From contig BRXU01000017.1 in assembly GCA_030267565.1 (NCBI GenBank), forward strand, positions 1,830,501 through 1,894,500: a stretch of DNA of 64,000 nucleotides, given 5' to 3'. This stretch comes from Pleodorina starrii (lineage: Eukaryota; Chlorophyta; Chlorophyceae; Chlamydomonadales; Volvocaceae). Positions 1 through 11,637 of the stretch are shown here, piece by piece. Every line of letters begins with the position of its first letter. Position 1 is the stretch's first letter. Both the position numbers and the translations under genes were made by a program. Under the pieces are notes generated by a model. The model saw only the letters and a list, made by a program, of their open reading frames with translations, was not told the DNA's origin and searched no databases.

Positions 1-3000
1 CCACAACCGACTGAGACGGCGCCAGAAGGTCGGCCCACATGGCGTCAGTTGCGACGTACTGCCGTACCAACGACCGCGCTAACCGTGTATCGGACGCGGC
101 CGGCGCTGCGGCGGCTGACAGGCGGGAAGGGCAGGCGGAGGAGGAGGAGGAAGGAGCGGCAAGGGGAGTGAGGAGCCGGTTGGTGCGGCGGGCGGGGAGG
201 CAGGCAGGCGGGTGGGGCTGCCCTTGTCTTCGTTTGCAGTGCCAGTCAGCCCATTTGCCAAGTTCGGACTGGGTTCTGAAATCCCCCGGCCCCGGCCCCC
301 CAACCCCCCGGCGGGCCGCCCGGCGCCTCGTACGGTGCCGTACCCGTCTTGGCCGCCGCCCCCAGCGGCTCCGGATCCAGCGCCACCACCTTCGCCACCA
401 GCGCCGACCGGGCGGCCTCCAGCGACTCCAGCGCCGAAACCACAGCGGCCGCCTGCCGCTCCGGAACCGGCGCGAACCCAAATATGTCCACCGAGAGCTG
501 CCGCGGCGGCAGCGCCCCGCCGCCGCTGCTGGCGGCGGAGCCGCCCGCGGCGGCGGCGGCGGCGGCAGAAGCCGCCGCCGCGGCTTCGGGCCCCCGGTAC
601 GCTGCCTCCTTGGCGGCGCGCGCCAGATCGACTCCGGCGGCGCTGAGGCGGATGGATATCTCCGGCAGCAGCCGCAGCACCGACCCGCGGGTCTTTGGAG
701 AAAGGGTGAAGAAGGCGCGCTGCAGAGCGCGGCCGCCGTCGTCGCCGGCGCCCTGACACGATACGACACGACACGACACGGCGCGTTGCGAAAGGCCAGT
801 GGCGCAGTGGGGCATGGCGGGCCGCGCAAGAGCTCGACATGCACGAGTGGTACGGCATGCACGAGTAGTACGGCTTGCACTAGTACGGCATGCGCGGCGG
901 CTGAGGATGGCGGCATCTCCAGGCACACACAGGACAGGACAGGACAGGACGAGAGCGAACCACCAGGACAGGCCCGCACCCCCAGCACCCCCCCGGCATG
1001 AGCTTCGTGACTTTCCGTACGCCCCCACCCCTCCCCCCTTCCCCTCCCTCCCGGCATCAGCGTATCAGCCCCCACCTCCAGGACCGGCGCCAGGACCTCC
1101 GTAAGCTTCTGTCGTACAGCCAGCAGGCCCTCGCTCGGCGCCGCCGCCGCCGGCTCGCCCTCGCCCCCGCCTCCACTCGAGGTGGTGGTGGCGGTGGCGG
1201 TGGTGGTGGTGGTTGCCTCGGCTGCCTCCCGGAGCACCGCCTCCCCCGCCGCCGCCAGCGCCGCATCGACCGCCGAGCGCATCGCGGCAGCTCGGCGCTC
1301 CTCCTGTGGGGCGGGAACCGCGGGATGCCCACGAGAAGTGATGCCGAAGAGAAGTGATGCCGATAAGAAAGAGGGCGAGTGAGAAAGAGGGAGAGCGAGC
1401 GAGGGGCGAGTGCGCAGTGCGGGGGTGGGGTGTGGGGTGGGGTGGGGTTCCCGCCGCCGGGCCGGGCCGGACCGGCTCAGGCCGTGCTACCACCTCTTTT
1501 CTGCCCTTCTGAATAGTGAACCTAAAACCCCCACCCAGGGCACCACCCAGTGCCCCACAACACCCAGTCCACAAACATTTCCCCCCCCCCTTTAACCCCC
1601 GCCATGCCCTGCCCCGCCCCCACCAGCAGCAGCGGCGACGCCGCCACCACCTCCTCCACGGCCGCCACCACCGCCTCGATTGCCGTACGGTACGACTGCA
1701 GATCCTCCTTCAGGTACTCGTCTCCGCCGAGGACGGCCGCCGCCATCTCGGCCGCCCGATCCAGATCCGCCAGGAAGGCCGTACGGATTCGGTTGCTGTC
1801 GTACCCGTACTGGCCGAGCAAGTCCACGAGCTGCAGCTGCATCTTCTGAGCGGCGGCGACCACCTGCGCCCGCCAGAGGAGGCGCCAAGGTCCAGGGAGG
1901 GGCCGGGGAGCAGCAATGTGTGCCGTCCATCTAACCCTTCAACACACACAAACACACACACACCCCGACGCGGCGGAACCTGCCCGCCCGGCGCCTGTTC
2001 CTTCCACACAAACCAGCACCAAGCGCATGCCTCTCCCTCCCCCTCCCCCTTCCCCCCCGCCCACGCGCGTGCACCCCGACTACGACGGACATCCGACACG
2101 CTTGTCGTACTGCCGTACCCGCGGCAGTACAACGTCCACGTGGTCATCCAAGGCGCGCGGAGCCGCCGCCTCCGCCTCCGCCGACGGCACCGACTCCGAC
2201 AGCGTACCGTCCTCCGCCGCGGGCAAGGGCTGCTGCTGCTGCTGCTGCTGCTGCCTCGGCGGCTGCGGCACCAGTCTCGGGTTCCCTGTGTGGGGTTCCA
2301 GGTGGATGTCTTGGGTCCGGACGGGCAGTGCGTAGGCGGACAGGGGCCCCCCCAGCAGCTTCCCGTCCTCGATCCGCTGCGCCTCGAGCTCCTGCGAAGG
2401 GGGCGTGTTGCGTAGGGGGTCGGGGTCGGCCGGGTGGGGGGTAAGAAACGAGATACCCGTGGTCGGCGGGGGAGGGGGTGGTCGGCGGGGGAGGGGGTGG
2501 TCGGCGGGGGAGGGGGTGGTCGGCGGGGGAGGGGGTGGTCGGCGGGGGAGGGGGTGGTCGGCGGGGGAGGGGGTGGTCGGCGGGGGAGGAGGTTACACAA
2601 AGAAGGTGGGCCGATACGGGTTGACGCGTGGGTTTGGGTTTACGGACCATTCGCTGCGCAACGTCTGGGTGGGTAGATGGGGTCTTCTTAGGGGTAGACC
2701 GCGCGAGGACCTCCCCAACCCCCCAACACGCACACATAACCACAATCGCGCACACACTCGCCTTCAGTGCCAGTATGGCCAGCACTCGCTGCTTCCGAAT
2801 GCGGAACTTGTCAGCCAGTGCCTGGATGGTCCACCTGCAGAGCAGAGCAGAGCAGGGCAGGGCAGGGGCAGGAGAGGGGAGGGAAAGGGCAGGGCAGGGA
2901 GGGGAAGGGAGGGGAAGTGAAGGGAGGGGAAGGGAGGCAGGAGAGGGGAAATGAAGATGAGACCACCAGCGGTGGAATTTCTGCCCCGTCCCCCACTGCC

Positions 3001-3315
3001 CACAGACACACCCTCCCGAGTCCCCACCACACACACAGGCCGCACCGTTTGGGGTCCTTGGCGCGCAGCAGGTACATCAGGTTGCGTGTGTAGTCAGACA
3101 GCCGGGCGTCCCGGTGCGACCCGTGGGTCGCTGCCCCGGCGAACTCGTACTTGAACCAGTAGACCTCGTTGCTGGGCTGGTAGTGCACCATGTCCACCGT
3201 TACCTCGCCAAAGGGGTTGGTGGTGGTGTCGTCGGCCACGCCCGTGCGCGGGTCGCCGATGAGCTGCAGCACGCGCTGCTGGGCGTTACGAACCACCAGG
3301 TCCCAGCGCTCCGGA

Positions 3316-3347
<32 letters not shown>

Positions 3348-3866
3348 ATGTGGGTCGCGGGGCTGGAGTTGAAGCATCGCTGGCGCGGGGGATGATGCGC
3401 CGCGTGGGGATGAGGCAGAGGCGGAGGCGGGGCCCCCTGGACCGCGGTCCCAGCGGGGCCGGGCGGTCTGGCGGGAGTCGCTATCGCGGGGGGAGTTGGG
3501 GCTGCCGCGGGGGCGCTGCTCGGCCGAGCCCTCACGCCGGGATTGACTAGCACGGGAGGATGGCTGTTGAGGTCCGACGCCGAGGCGCTGCGCGGACGCG
3601 TCGGAGCGATCGCTTGGGCGCTGCCTTCTTCTGGAGGAGTTATCTGGGCGCCTGCTGTCGCCGCCGGCACCGGTTGGCGAGTCGTGATGTGCGCTGGATG
3701 CGGCGATCGAACGCGCGGCCGTCCATGGAAGGCCGAGCCACGCTGGATAAAAGTCCGAGCTTGAAGTTTGGATGAGACCGCAAGCTGCTGCGGAGGTTGA
3801 CGGTGTGTCAGCAGCAAGAGCGGCGCTTAGCCGTGCGGCCCTGAGCCGTCCCGCGATGCACGCCAT
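1..3866 (-). CDS. Mitochondrial protein, Bot1p/mS45-like (partial, 3' end off window)
   Basis: I join seven exons on the minus strand: 3046-3866, 2762-2834, 2119-2391, 1624-1863, 1076-1303, 344-752 and <1-114. Phases agree at every junction, giving about 719 visible residues. The ATG at 3866 starts an Arg/Ala/Ser-rich stretch typical of a mitochondrial presequence, followed by a Gln run. The conserved core spans exons 1-3: a segment around LSDYTRNLMYLLRAKDPKR, then WTIQALADKFRIRKQRV leading into LALKELEAQR. This winged-helix-like pattern resembles the eukaryotic mitochondrial regulator family (Bot1p, yeast mS45 of the small mitoribosomal subunit); the family call is from memory and tentative. 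Exons 4-7 encode a long helical, Ala-rich extension not expected in yeast Bot1p. Either this is an algal extension, as is common in Chlamydomonas mitoribosomal proteins, or a second gene starts inside. The exon 2 donor is GC, not GT. Coding part is confident, function moderate. Confidence 0.6.
2461..2590. repeat. G-rich minisatellite, 19-bp unit, 7 copies
   Basis: Units beginning ggtcggcggggga recur exactly every 19 bp at 2461, 2480, 2499, 2518, 2537, 2556 and 2575. The array lies inside the intron between exons 2 and 3 of the Bot1-like gene. The plus strand is nearly all G with few T and C, so G-quadruplex formation is possible (inference). In the minus-strand transcript it would be a C-rich tract. 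Confidence 0.95.
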
Positions 3867-5762
3867 ATTCGTCGCTGTCTTTCATAACGACATTATTACG
3901 TTGTTATTTTGTGCTAATCTGTAGAAGATTGTTTTCAATGATCACCGCGCACTAAAACAAAGCAATGTCTGGCGTGTGTTCTATCATAATACAGGCAAGC
4001 CGTAAGTGAGTGTGATGGGATATCAAATGAAATGGAGCACACACACTAGGAAAGCGTGAGGAGTCGGGGCTATCACGACCCTCTTCATCTCGGCACGATT
4101 ACGAATGCAGTCGAGCAGCCCTATTAGCACGCCGGATGCTGGACAGTAGTCACGATACGTTTTATCAAAAGCATTTCATAGGCGTAAATTGTGCAATTGC
4201 AATGTCCCCTTATTACAAGCCGCATCCCGTCGCCTTCCGATACTACCGTAATAGCGGCCCCCGTACGGCCGCGCAAGCAGAACCTGATCTGATAGCCGCT
4301 CCGCCGCTCGCTCCAGGGCACGCAAGCGTGCGACACACACAGTCATTAGCAGCGCGCTCACAACCTGTAAGTACCGTGAGCAAGCAACAACTAAAACAAC
4401 GTTGCTGTTCATGACGCGGAGCAACCCTCGACGAGCACCCAGCCAATCAGCACGCCCATTCCATCCACCCCAGCTACGCCCTCACGGCACCTGAGCGTGC
4501 TAGCAACAACCTCAGCACAACCTCCGCCGACAGGCTGCGACTTCAGGCTGCCCTGAACCTATTGCACCCGACAGCGCTGCGTGGTTGTCTACCTAGCCCT
4601 ACCCGGCGACGCCCACCAATACGGCAACGCTCCGAAACCCTGCCCCGACAAGATTCGCCCCCGGCAAGGGCCGTAGGCCCGGATCCCGGGCATGGGCGGA
4701 CTCATGAGTGAATGAATCGCTTTACAGTCGACCAACAGGATTCGCGGTGCACCCCGCACGTGAAGCTTGTGGGGCTCCGACCCAGGAACAGACCCAAGGG
4801 TCGGTGCCAGCAGGACCCGAACCCGGGATGTCGGGACGCTGGGGGCTCACGCCCGGACAGCCTGCTCGCCGCTTGGCGGATATGCCCTCTCGGAAGCCTG
4901 CAGTCCGTTCGTTCGCACAGCCCACGGGGTGCACCGGTACCGGTATCAGCAGCTTCGGTATCAGCAGCGGAGGAGCGGCGAGCAGCAAGACAAGGCGCCC
5001 AGAGGGAGCACAATCACAGCAGAGCAAAGCAGCGCCCCACCCCACCCCAACCCCGCAAACCTTCTCCCGCCCCGCACCCACCGCCGGCCAGGCTCGCTGT
5101 CGTCGCCTCTCCGTCCCGCGTCGCTGCGGTACCCTCTTTCCAAACCCACCGACGGCCTCCCGGTCGTCACGCTGCTGGACGCGCCTCCGCCTCCACCTCC
5201 ACCACTCCCGGCTTTGGGCCCCCAACCGCCGGTTGGTACCGCCGCAGGGGAGCAGGGCCCAACGCTCCACCACCTGTGGCCAAGCCCTGTCATCCGTGCT
5301 GTCCTGCGTTGGCCGGAACAACGAGCCGGCCGCCAGCCCAACGCCGCCAGCTGAAGCGTGCGCTGCGGGGCCCCTGCGTTCCTCCCTCCCGATTTGCTGG
5401 CATCCCGCCTGCATTCCACCGCTCCGGTTTCTTCTTGACGTTGCCTCCCTCCCTCCCTCCCTCCTGGCAGCCGATCGGCAGCTTTGAGATTCCGCTGGCG
5501 CGTGGCCCTGCGTCTCCACGGTCTTCAGGGAGAGAGAGCACTCGATCGAGAGCCGGAGGCAGCGCTGCTATCGGCGGGAGTGATGGCCGTGTCCCGTAGG
5601 GCCGTTCGGCAGCCGCCCTGGGGCCGCCCCGTCGCTGCCGCCGCTCGCGTCAGCCCGGCGGGAAGGCGCCGCCGACTGCGCCCCTTCCTGATTTGAGTCG
5701 CCCGGGGAGGTGTACCTGGACACCAGCCTGTGGGACGAGGGGGGCGGGGGGGGCACCGAACA
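3867..5762. other. Intergenic region, no gene recognised
   Basis: From 3867 to about 4450 the sequence is clearly less GC-rich and is probably the 5' flank of the Bot1-like gene. From 4700 to 5700 it is GC-rich with several overlapping open frames, none of which shows a recognisable domain or a splice-consistent model. A 12-bp inverted pair (cggtgcaccccg near 4746, its complement near 4927) flanks about 170 bp and could be a small fold-back element or chance. I see no tRNA or RNA gene. Confidence 0.5.
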
Positions 5763-6480
5763 TCAGGATACCGTAAGTCGTCGCGCCACTGGCAGGATAG
5801 TCTGACCAGGGAGCTCTTCCGCGGGGAGCTCTTCCCCTCCGTCCCACCTGGCCCAGTCGTCTTCGTATCGCTGAAACTCGGCTGCCTCCCTCTCCGCCAG
5901 CCGTTTACGTTCCGCGCGCTCCCCAAATAGCCGCGGCCGCAGCAGCAGCCAATAGACCGCCCCGCAGGCGATCAACCAGGCCTGCGGTGGTGCAGGACGT
6001 TGGTGGAACGTGAGGGCGACTGGGTGGTGACTGGTGAGAGAACCGACGGGCGCAATAGGACGTTGTGAGGCGATCTGGATGGTGTGGGAGCCGGCAGGAA
6101 CTGTGCGCGAAAGGGGCGAGAGCGAGGAGCCGCACCCTGAGCCACAATGGGTACGGCGATGGCGGAGGCCCGTCGCCGGAACGTCCGGCGCCGTCGCCTG
6201 AATAGCCACCGCCACCATTGTTGTTGTCACCGCCACCGCCGTCCTCGCCACTCCCTCCATTTGGCCTGGTCACTTCAGACTCCGCCGGTGCTGAGGAATT
6301 GTGGTCAACCCGGCCATCGACCCGCGCGGGGCCATGATTATTTGCATCACTGCTAGCACGAGTCACAGACTGGTATCGTGGCGGCCTGGCAACGAATTGA
6401 CAACATGCCCCGTTCCGGCGGCTTTCGGTATCGTGACGAATGCGTTCGTGGCACGAAGGACGCACGCGAATGAGTCGCAT
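5763..6480 (-). CDS. Hypothetical membrane protein, probably organelle-targeted
   Basis: I model two exons: 6136-6480 and 5763-5981, joined in phase 0 across a CTCAGG|GTGCGG donor and a CCACCGCAG acceptor, giving about 187 residues. The N-terminus is rich in Arg, Ser, His and Cys with few acids, like a plastid or mitochondrial transit peptide, followed by a Gly/Asn/Asp linker. The second exon starts with one membrane segment (AWLIACGAVYWLLL), then a charged helix (LFGERAERKRLAEREAAEF). No family recognised. The 3' end is uncertain: possible donors near 5770-5815 could splice to an open segment ending near 5568-5650. The start lies about 290 bp from the divergent uL3m start, so a shared promoter is likely. 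Confidence 0.5.
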
Positions 6481-6770
6481 GTGGGCTGATCACTATTCAT
6501 ACAATTTGCATGGTTAGAATTTGGAACCGCGCTATGGAAAGCGCCGAGCGCGCCAGCAGACAACAAATGGCTGCACGACAAATCGCTTGCCGTAAGGAAG
6601 TGATAGTGCTTCACTCTGTACCTTTGCCATCGCAAGCGGGAAGTGATCTGCATTTTTAACACTTCATTCGCGCGCCTACTTGGCGGCGCGGCGTGCTTTC
6701 GAAAGTTTACGTCGCGGCCCGCAGCTGACCTTTAGGACAGTCCTCCGGCAAGACGTAGAATTCCCGAGTT
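6481..6770. promoter_or_regulatory. Divergent intergenic region, likely bidirectional promoter
   Basis: This 290-bp gap separates the ATG of the minus-strand membrane protein from the ATG of uL3m. It is less GC-rich than the flanking coding sequence. No motif is distinctive enough to name; the promoter role follows only from the arrangement. Confidence 0.45.
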
Positions 6771-9518
6771 ATGTTGGGTAGGCTGGTGCGTGGCGCCCTC
6801 GCGGCGGCCGCCCAGCAGGCCCATAGTTGCGAGCAGTTGATTGCCGGCAGGGCACTAGTGGCAGAGCTCGGCATCCCGGCAGCTAGTCATGGTGATTACC
6901 CCACGACGATTTACAGTAGCGCATCTCAAGATGCAGGAGCTCAGCCCCTGATCGGCGTCGATGGCAGCCGGGCTGGGAGTCACTTGCATGCCAGCACATC
7001 GTCCTCCGCCTGGAGCAGCAGCTCCCCCGTCTCGGCCCCCAGCAGCCTGCCTCACGGCTTGCAACTTCAACAGCTCAGATGCTTCGCCTACGGCCCTCCC
7101 AAGCGCCGCTTCCAGCTCCCCAAACCCATTGCGCAGCTGGTGCGGGACAAGATCCTCGAGCAGCGGCGCGCCGCGCCGGCCCCGCCCCCGCAGCCGACCC
7201 TGGAGAAGCGCCCGCTGACGGACACCTCGTTGCGCGTGGGCTGCATCGCGACTAAGGCGGGCATGACGCAGGAGTGGGACGAGCACGGCGTACGGGTACC
7301 GTTGACAGTCCTTTGGATCGATGAGTGCCAGGTGGGGAAGGGTGGCGGCACACGCGGGGATTGCGTCCTTCCGCGCACACCGCTGTCACCCCTCCAGCTC
7401 CATGGACAGTGACACGCTGACACCGCAGCGCTAGACGCTGCCTAGCTTCACTGCTGCTGCTGCTGCTTTTGCCATGCACCTCCGCTGCCGGGGTTCCTGC
7501 CGGTCCCGAGCTCCCGATCCCTCAGCAGCCGCCTGGTGGGCAGCGAGCGCTGTACATCCCCGTTTGCTGCCTCTGCCGTCGCCGCCGCCGCCACAACGGG
7601 CTCCGGCACACGGCCTCATTGCTGCCGTGTTTGCACCTGTCTCTATCTCTCCAGGGAGGGCTGCTCTTCTATGCGCCTCTGCTGCTGCCGCGCTCCTCCG
7701 TCCTCCCACTCTGCGACCGACCGACCCTCCTCGCCCCCGCCCCGCCCCCATCCACGCACCACACACACCCACACACCCCGCACAGGTGGTCGGAGTGAAG
7801 ACGCAGCAGCAGCACGGCCGCTACGCGCTGATGCTGGGGGCGGGCCACAAGCGCCAGAAGTGCATGTCGCCCAGTGAGGCGGGCTTCTTCCTCAAAGTGG
7901 GTGCAATGTGGGCTGGCAGGGGGGCGCAACCCACCACGAGGGGGCGACCCACGCCCCAATCAGCAGGTTCAGCATCTCCACGGGGGAAGGGTTTCCCGGT
8001 GTATTCCCCCAGAAACGCCAAGGTGCACTTGTTCTCCAATTCCCCTGACTGCTGCCTGTGTGTCCGTCTGTGCATGTCCGGCGCTGCCTGGGCTGCTGCG
8101 CAGGCGGGCCTTCCCTTCAAGAAGCTGTTGGCGGAGTGGCCGGTCAGTGAGGACGCGCTGCTGCCGGTGGGGACCCACATCAGCGCTGCGCACTATGTGG
8201 CGGGGCAGCGGGTGGACGTCACCGGCTGGACCAAGTACAAGGGATTCCAGGTGGGACTGGGCGCCGGGAGGGGCCGGGCCGGGGGGTGGGGGCGCAGTGC
8301 GTCATGGATCGCTGGTTGCAGCACAGCAACCAGCTGAGAGCCCTCTAGAAAGCCAAAGGAGTCACAGCCCCCCGGGAGGGGGCTGGGAGGCCTGGGGTGG
8401 GTGCCTGGCTGGGGTGGGGGCTTGTCTGGGGTTGGGGTTAGGGTTGGGGCCGGTCCGGCAGGGGCCTTGTTCGGCAGGGGGAGAGCGTAGGACGCGTCCC
8501 CCGCGTCGACTTCCCTCGTTTGCGTGCCCGATGGCCCTCCTCCTGAAACGCCGCACCGCCGCCTTTCGACGCCGTCCGCCCTCCCCCCCCCACCGGTTCT
8601 TTTCTTACGTTACCGTTCACGGGCTCCGGCCTATACGTGGATACCCACCGGTGTATGCGCGCGACACGCGTGTCCCGCCTGCAGGGTGTCATGAAGCGGT
8701 GGGGCTTCAAGGGGCAGCCCGCCTCGCACGGTGTGTCGCTGTCGCACCGTGCTCCCGGCGCCATTGGCAACCGTCAGGACCCGGGCAAGGTGTGGAAGGG
8801 CAAGAAGCTGCCCGGCTGCATGGGCGACGAGCGCAGGACGGTGCACCACTGCCTGGTGTACAAGGTAACATGCAGGTGTTGGTGCGTGAGGGCAGTAGGG
8901 CAGGTGTATGTGGGGTTGTGACGTTGTGTGTATACACCTGCATTGCAGGGCGCCGGGGGGGAAGGGGGCTACCGCCGGGATGTCGACAGCATGGGCCGTT
9001 GCGGCTGTCACCATAGCCCTGACTATGTTGCCCCCTGGAGCTGCCAACACCCACTTGACACCACTTGCCGCTCGTCGCCCCCGTTGCCCGGTGGTGCTGT
9101 CGTTGACTTAATAACGCAACCGCAACCCGAAAGAAAACGCTTCGCACAAGTGCCGCCACCGCCGCCGCCGCTGCCGCCACGCTCTCCCGCCGCCGCCGCC
9201 GCCGCCATTCCGTCCCTCCAGGTTGACGCGGCTCGCAACCTGGTGTATGTCCGCGGTCAGGTGCCGGGACCCAAGGGTCGCTCCGTCTACCTGCGTGACT
9301 CGCGCCTCAGCAAGCCCCGCGTGCGGGCGACCTGGGGCCTGCCCTTCCCCACACACATCCGCTCACCCGAGGAGCTGGCGGCGGCGGCGGCGCCTGGGGA
9401 CGTGAGCGCGCTGCCCGACCCGGCCGCCGTGAGCGTGTGGCGCAACCCCACCGACCCCTACCTCATGTACACCAAGGAGACCGACTACTTCCCCATCACC
9501 TGGAAGAAGGGAGACTAG
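6771..9518 (+). CDS. MRPL3: Mitochondrial large-subunit ribosomal protein uL3m
   Basis: Five exons (6771-7331, 7786-7896, 8104-8250, 8685-8864, 9222-9518), all joined in phase 0 with GT-AG sites, encode 431 residues ending in TAG at 9516-9518. uL3 sits near the peptidyl-transferase centre of the large subunit. The first ~110 residues are an Ala/Ser-rich targeting sequence. The L3 core then reads [20 protein letters not shown], later [20 protein letters not shown], and the signature [14 protein letters not shown] with [18 protein letters not shown]. The closing strand [19 protein letters not shown] matches the bacterial L3 barrel end. A plastid L3 is less likely because this protein has a long N-terminus and a C-terminal extension ([18 protein letters not shown]). 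The start is the first in-frame ATG. Confidence 0.95.
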
Positions 9519-11637
9519 ACGAGTGGACGGGAGGACGAGGACGAGGACGGGCGGCGGTGGCGGAGGGGGGTGAGGCAGTGGTGGTTTTTTTGCTGCTTCG
9601 TTGTTTTCCCGTGGTCCTTGGGGGTACGTTGGATGCGCATGTCCCTGGTCGCGTGCGGCGCGCGCTTGCCCGGACTGCCATCAGTTTTGCTTTAGTGGAG
9701 AGGAAGACGGGCTGAGGGAGGCTGGGGGTGTAGGAGCCGATTTCTGCGCCTTGACTCGCCGATGTTCAGACCAGACTTGGTGTCTACGACTGCAACTTGC
9801 GGACCCGGCGACGGCTGCTGTGTTTCGGGCGCTCGCTCGCTCGCGTGGGATTGGAAGCGGGCGGCGCTGTCGCGCAACGTGCACGAGCTGGGGGGCGGGT
9901 GGCAAGGAGCTTGTGTGTCGCGGGGTACGGCACATGCATTGTTGTCTGAGGGGCTTGACGAGCCCCCTTGGCTGCATCCCTGCGGTAGCTCTTGGCGCGG
10001 GACACGCGGCAGGGGGATCTTAGCATCGTTCCCAGCTGTTCAACCTGGTGGATGGCGCATGCGGTCCGCAGACCACTCTGAGGAAGGGAAGGGGTCTCCT
10101 TCTGCCACCCAGCGGCTGCTTTCCCTTGTACTCGTACTTGGAATGCACTGGATAGCAGAGGCGGGTTCCGAGGAGCTCGAGCCTACATGGGCGTGGCCCA
10201 GATCAGGTTGAGTGGGAGATGCGGACCGGTTGGCTGTGTTCTGGACGCACGTTCGCGACGAAAAGGCGTCGGATGTTCTGACGGGCGACCAATGCTGATT
10301 GCGGCTACGCTTGCGGGCGCGGTGGGACTGGGGTCGTGGGGTGGGTTGGTTCAAGCGGGTGATGTTGGCCCCACGTCCGTAACAAGTAATCGAAGTCCTT
10401 GAGATGCATATTACACCGCGACGCCTCCGTCCTTCTCATGGGGCTAACACCAGCGGGCCCACTGCCCGAAAATACTCCTGACGGCGTGACGGGTGCACTC
10501 AGGGTAGCATGGTTGCAAACCCAGCTACAATGCGCGCATGACCCCTCTCCCACACAAATTGAGAAACAACTGCGATAGCGGATCCGCATCCGCGTTGCCC
10601 TGCCCTGCGCTTCAGAGTTGGCAATGGCGATGCCTCCGCCAGCCAGATTGTCCAGGCTTTGCCGGATCCGCTCCACAAAGGTATTGGCATAATAAAGACG
10701 AGTAGAGCGCCGAATGCCGGCGATCCTTGCACTCGCTTAAACGCAGCTGCTGATCATTCGAGCCGCGTCAAACCCTAAACAAGCCAAAAGCAGTATAGTG
10801 CCCACACAAGCACACAGCAGACCGCTGGGGGATCAACCCTCGCCCCCGCGGCACCACTCGACTCGCCCCCAGGGTCGGGTCGGACTGGGTTGGATTCATA
10901 CTTTCCGAGTTCCGCTGTGCCAGCACCTCAATCGGCCAGTGCTGCACGCCAGATAACGTAATCTTGCCCCGATGGCGTTGCATTGTAAGTTCGAAGCGCC
11001 TCCCACCGCGCCACGCCGCCCTGCCGTCCCACACGACCTACCTTCCGGGGATCAGCCCACTTGCTGCCGCCATCGCGAGGAGGGGCAGGCGCTCCCGTCG
11101 GCACGCGGCCTCGGGAGGTCGGGCATGCTCCAGTGTCCCGTCCCCACTCCGCTGCCCGCTCCCTCTGTCATTCCAAAGACAGGCGTGGAACCACTGCGCG
11201 AGAAAACACACGCAGAGCGCACTGAACGCTCACCACACCATACACCCACACCTAAACGAAACCAATGCCCTTTTGCCCTTTGCAAAAACGCACATCTCGC
11301 AGTACTCACGCAGCGCACACCACAGCGAGAACTTGTTGCCTAAAACACCACCTACGCCTACTGCTGGCGCGCTCGCGCGGGCAATCGGTTCCTCGCCTGC
11401 ACCACCGCGTCGCGATGGACCACAGCCCACTAAGGGAGGAGGCAGTCAGGCAATGGTGCCCTTCGCTCCCAGCGACACTACACGCGCACGGTCTGCACAG
11501 ACACGCGGCCTGTTCGGCTCCAGGCGCCGCGCCAAAGAGCATCGTCGTCAGTACGAACGGAGCGAGGACGCATCTCGCACGCGCCCCAATGGTCTCTCTC
11601 CGCTGCCCGCCACTCCAATCCTTCCCTCATTCCACTT
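9519..11637. other. Convergent intergenic region: 3' flanks of uL3m and the plastid gene
   Basis: No gene is recognised here. The uL3m 3'UTR and the 3'UTR of the convergent minus-strand gene must lie within it. TGTAA occurs on the plus strand at 10984-10988 and on the minus strand at 10415-10411; both are far from their stop codons, so actual ends are unclear. Several Arg/Pro-rich open frames exist but look like GC-rich background. Confidence 0.5.
10984..10988 (+). terminator. Candidate TGTAA poly(A) signal
   Basis: TGTAA is the usual poly(A) signal of volvocine algae. This is the first plus-strand copy I found downstream of uL3m, but it is about 1.47 kb after the stop codon, which would be a long 3'UTR. 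Confidence 0.25.

Noticed and set aside
79..1574. Several 100-300-codon open frames on both strands
   Set aside because: They overlap in-phase exons of the minus-strand Bot1-like gene in other frames; their Arg/Pro/Gly composition is what shifted GC-rich codons give.
4790..4870. tRNA-like segment with a T-loop-resembling gacccgaacccggga
   Set aside because: I could not fold a complete cloverleaf with acceptor and anticodon stems; a tRNAscan-SE run would settle it.
4708..5599. Overlapping plus and minus frames of 200-300 codons
   Set aside because: No domain, no consistent splice model, and composition resembles shifted GC-rich background. I could not exclude a lineage-specific gene.
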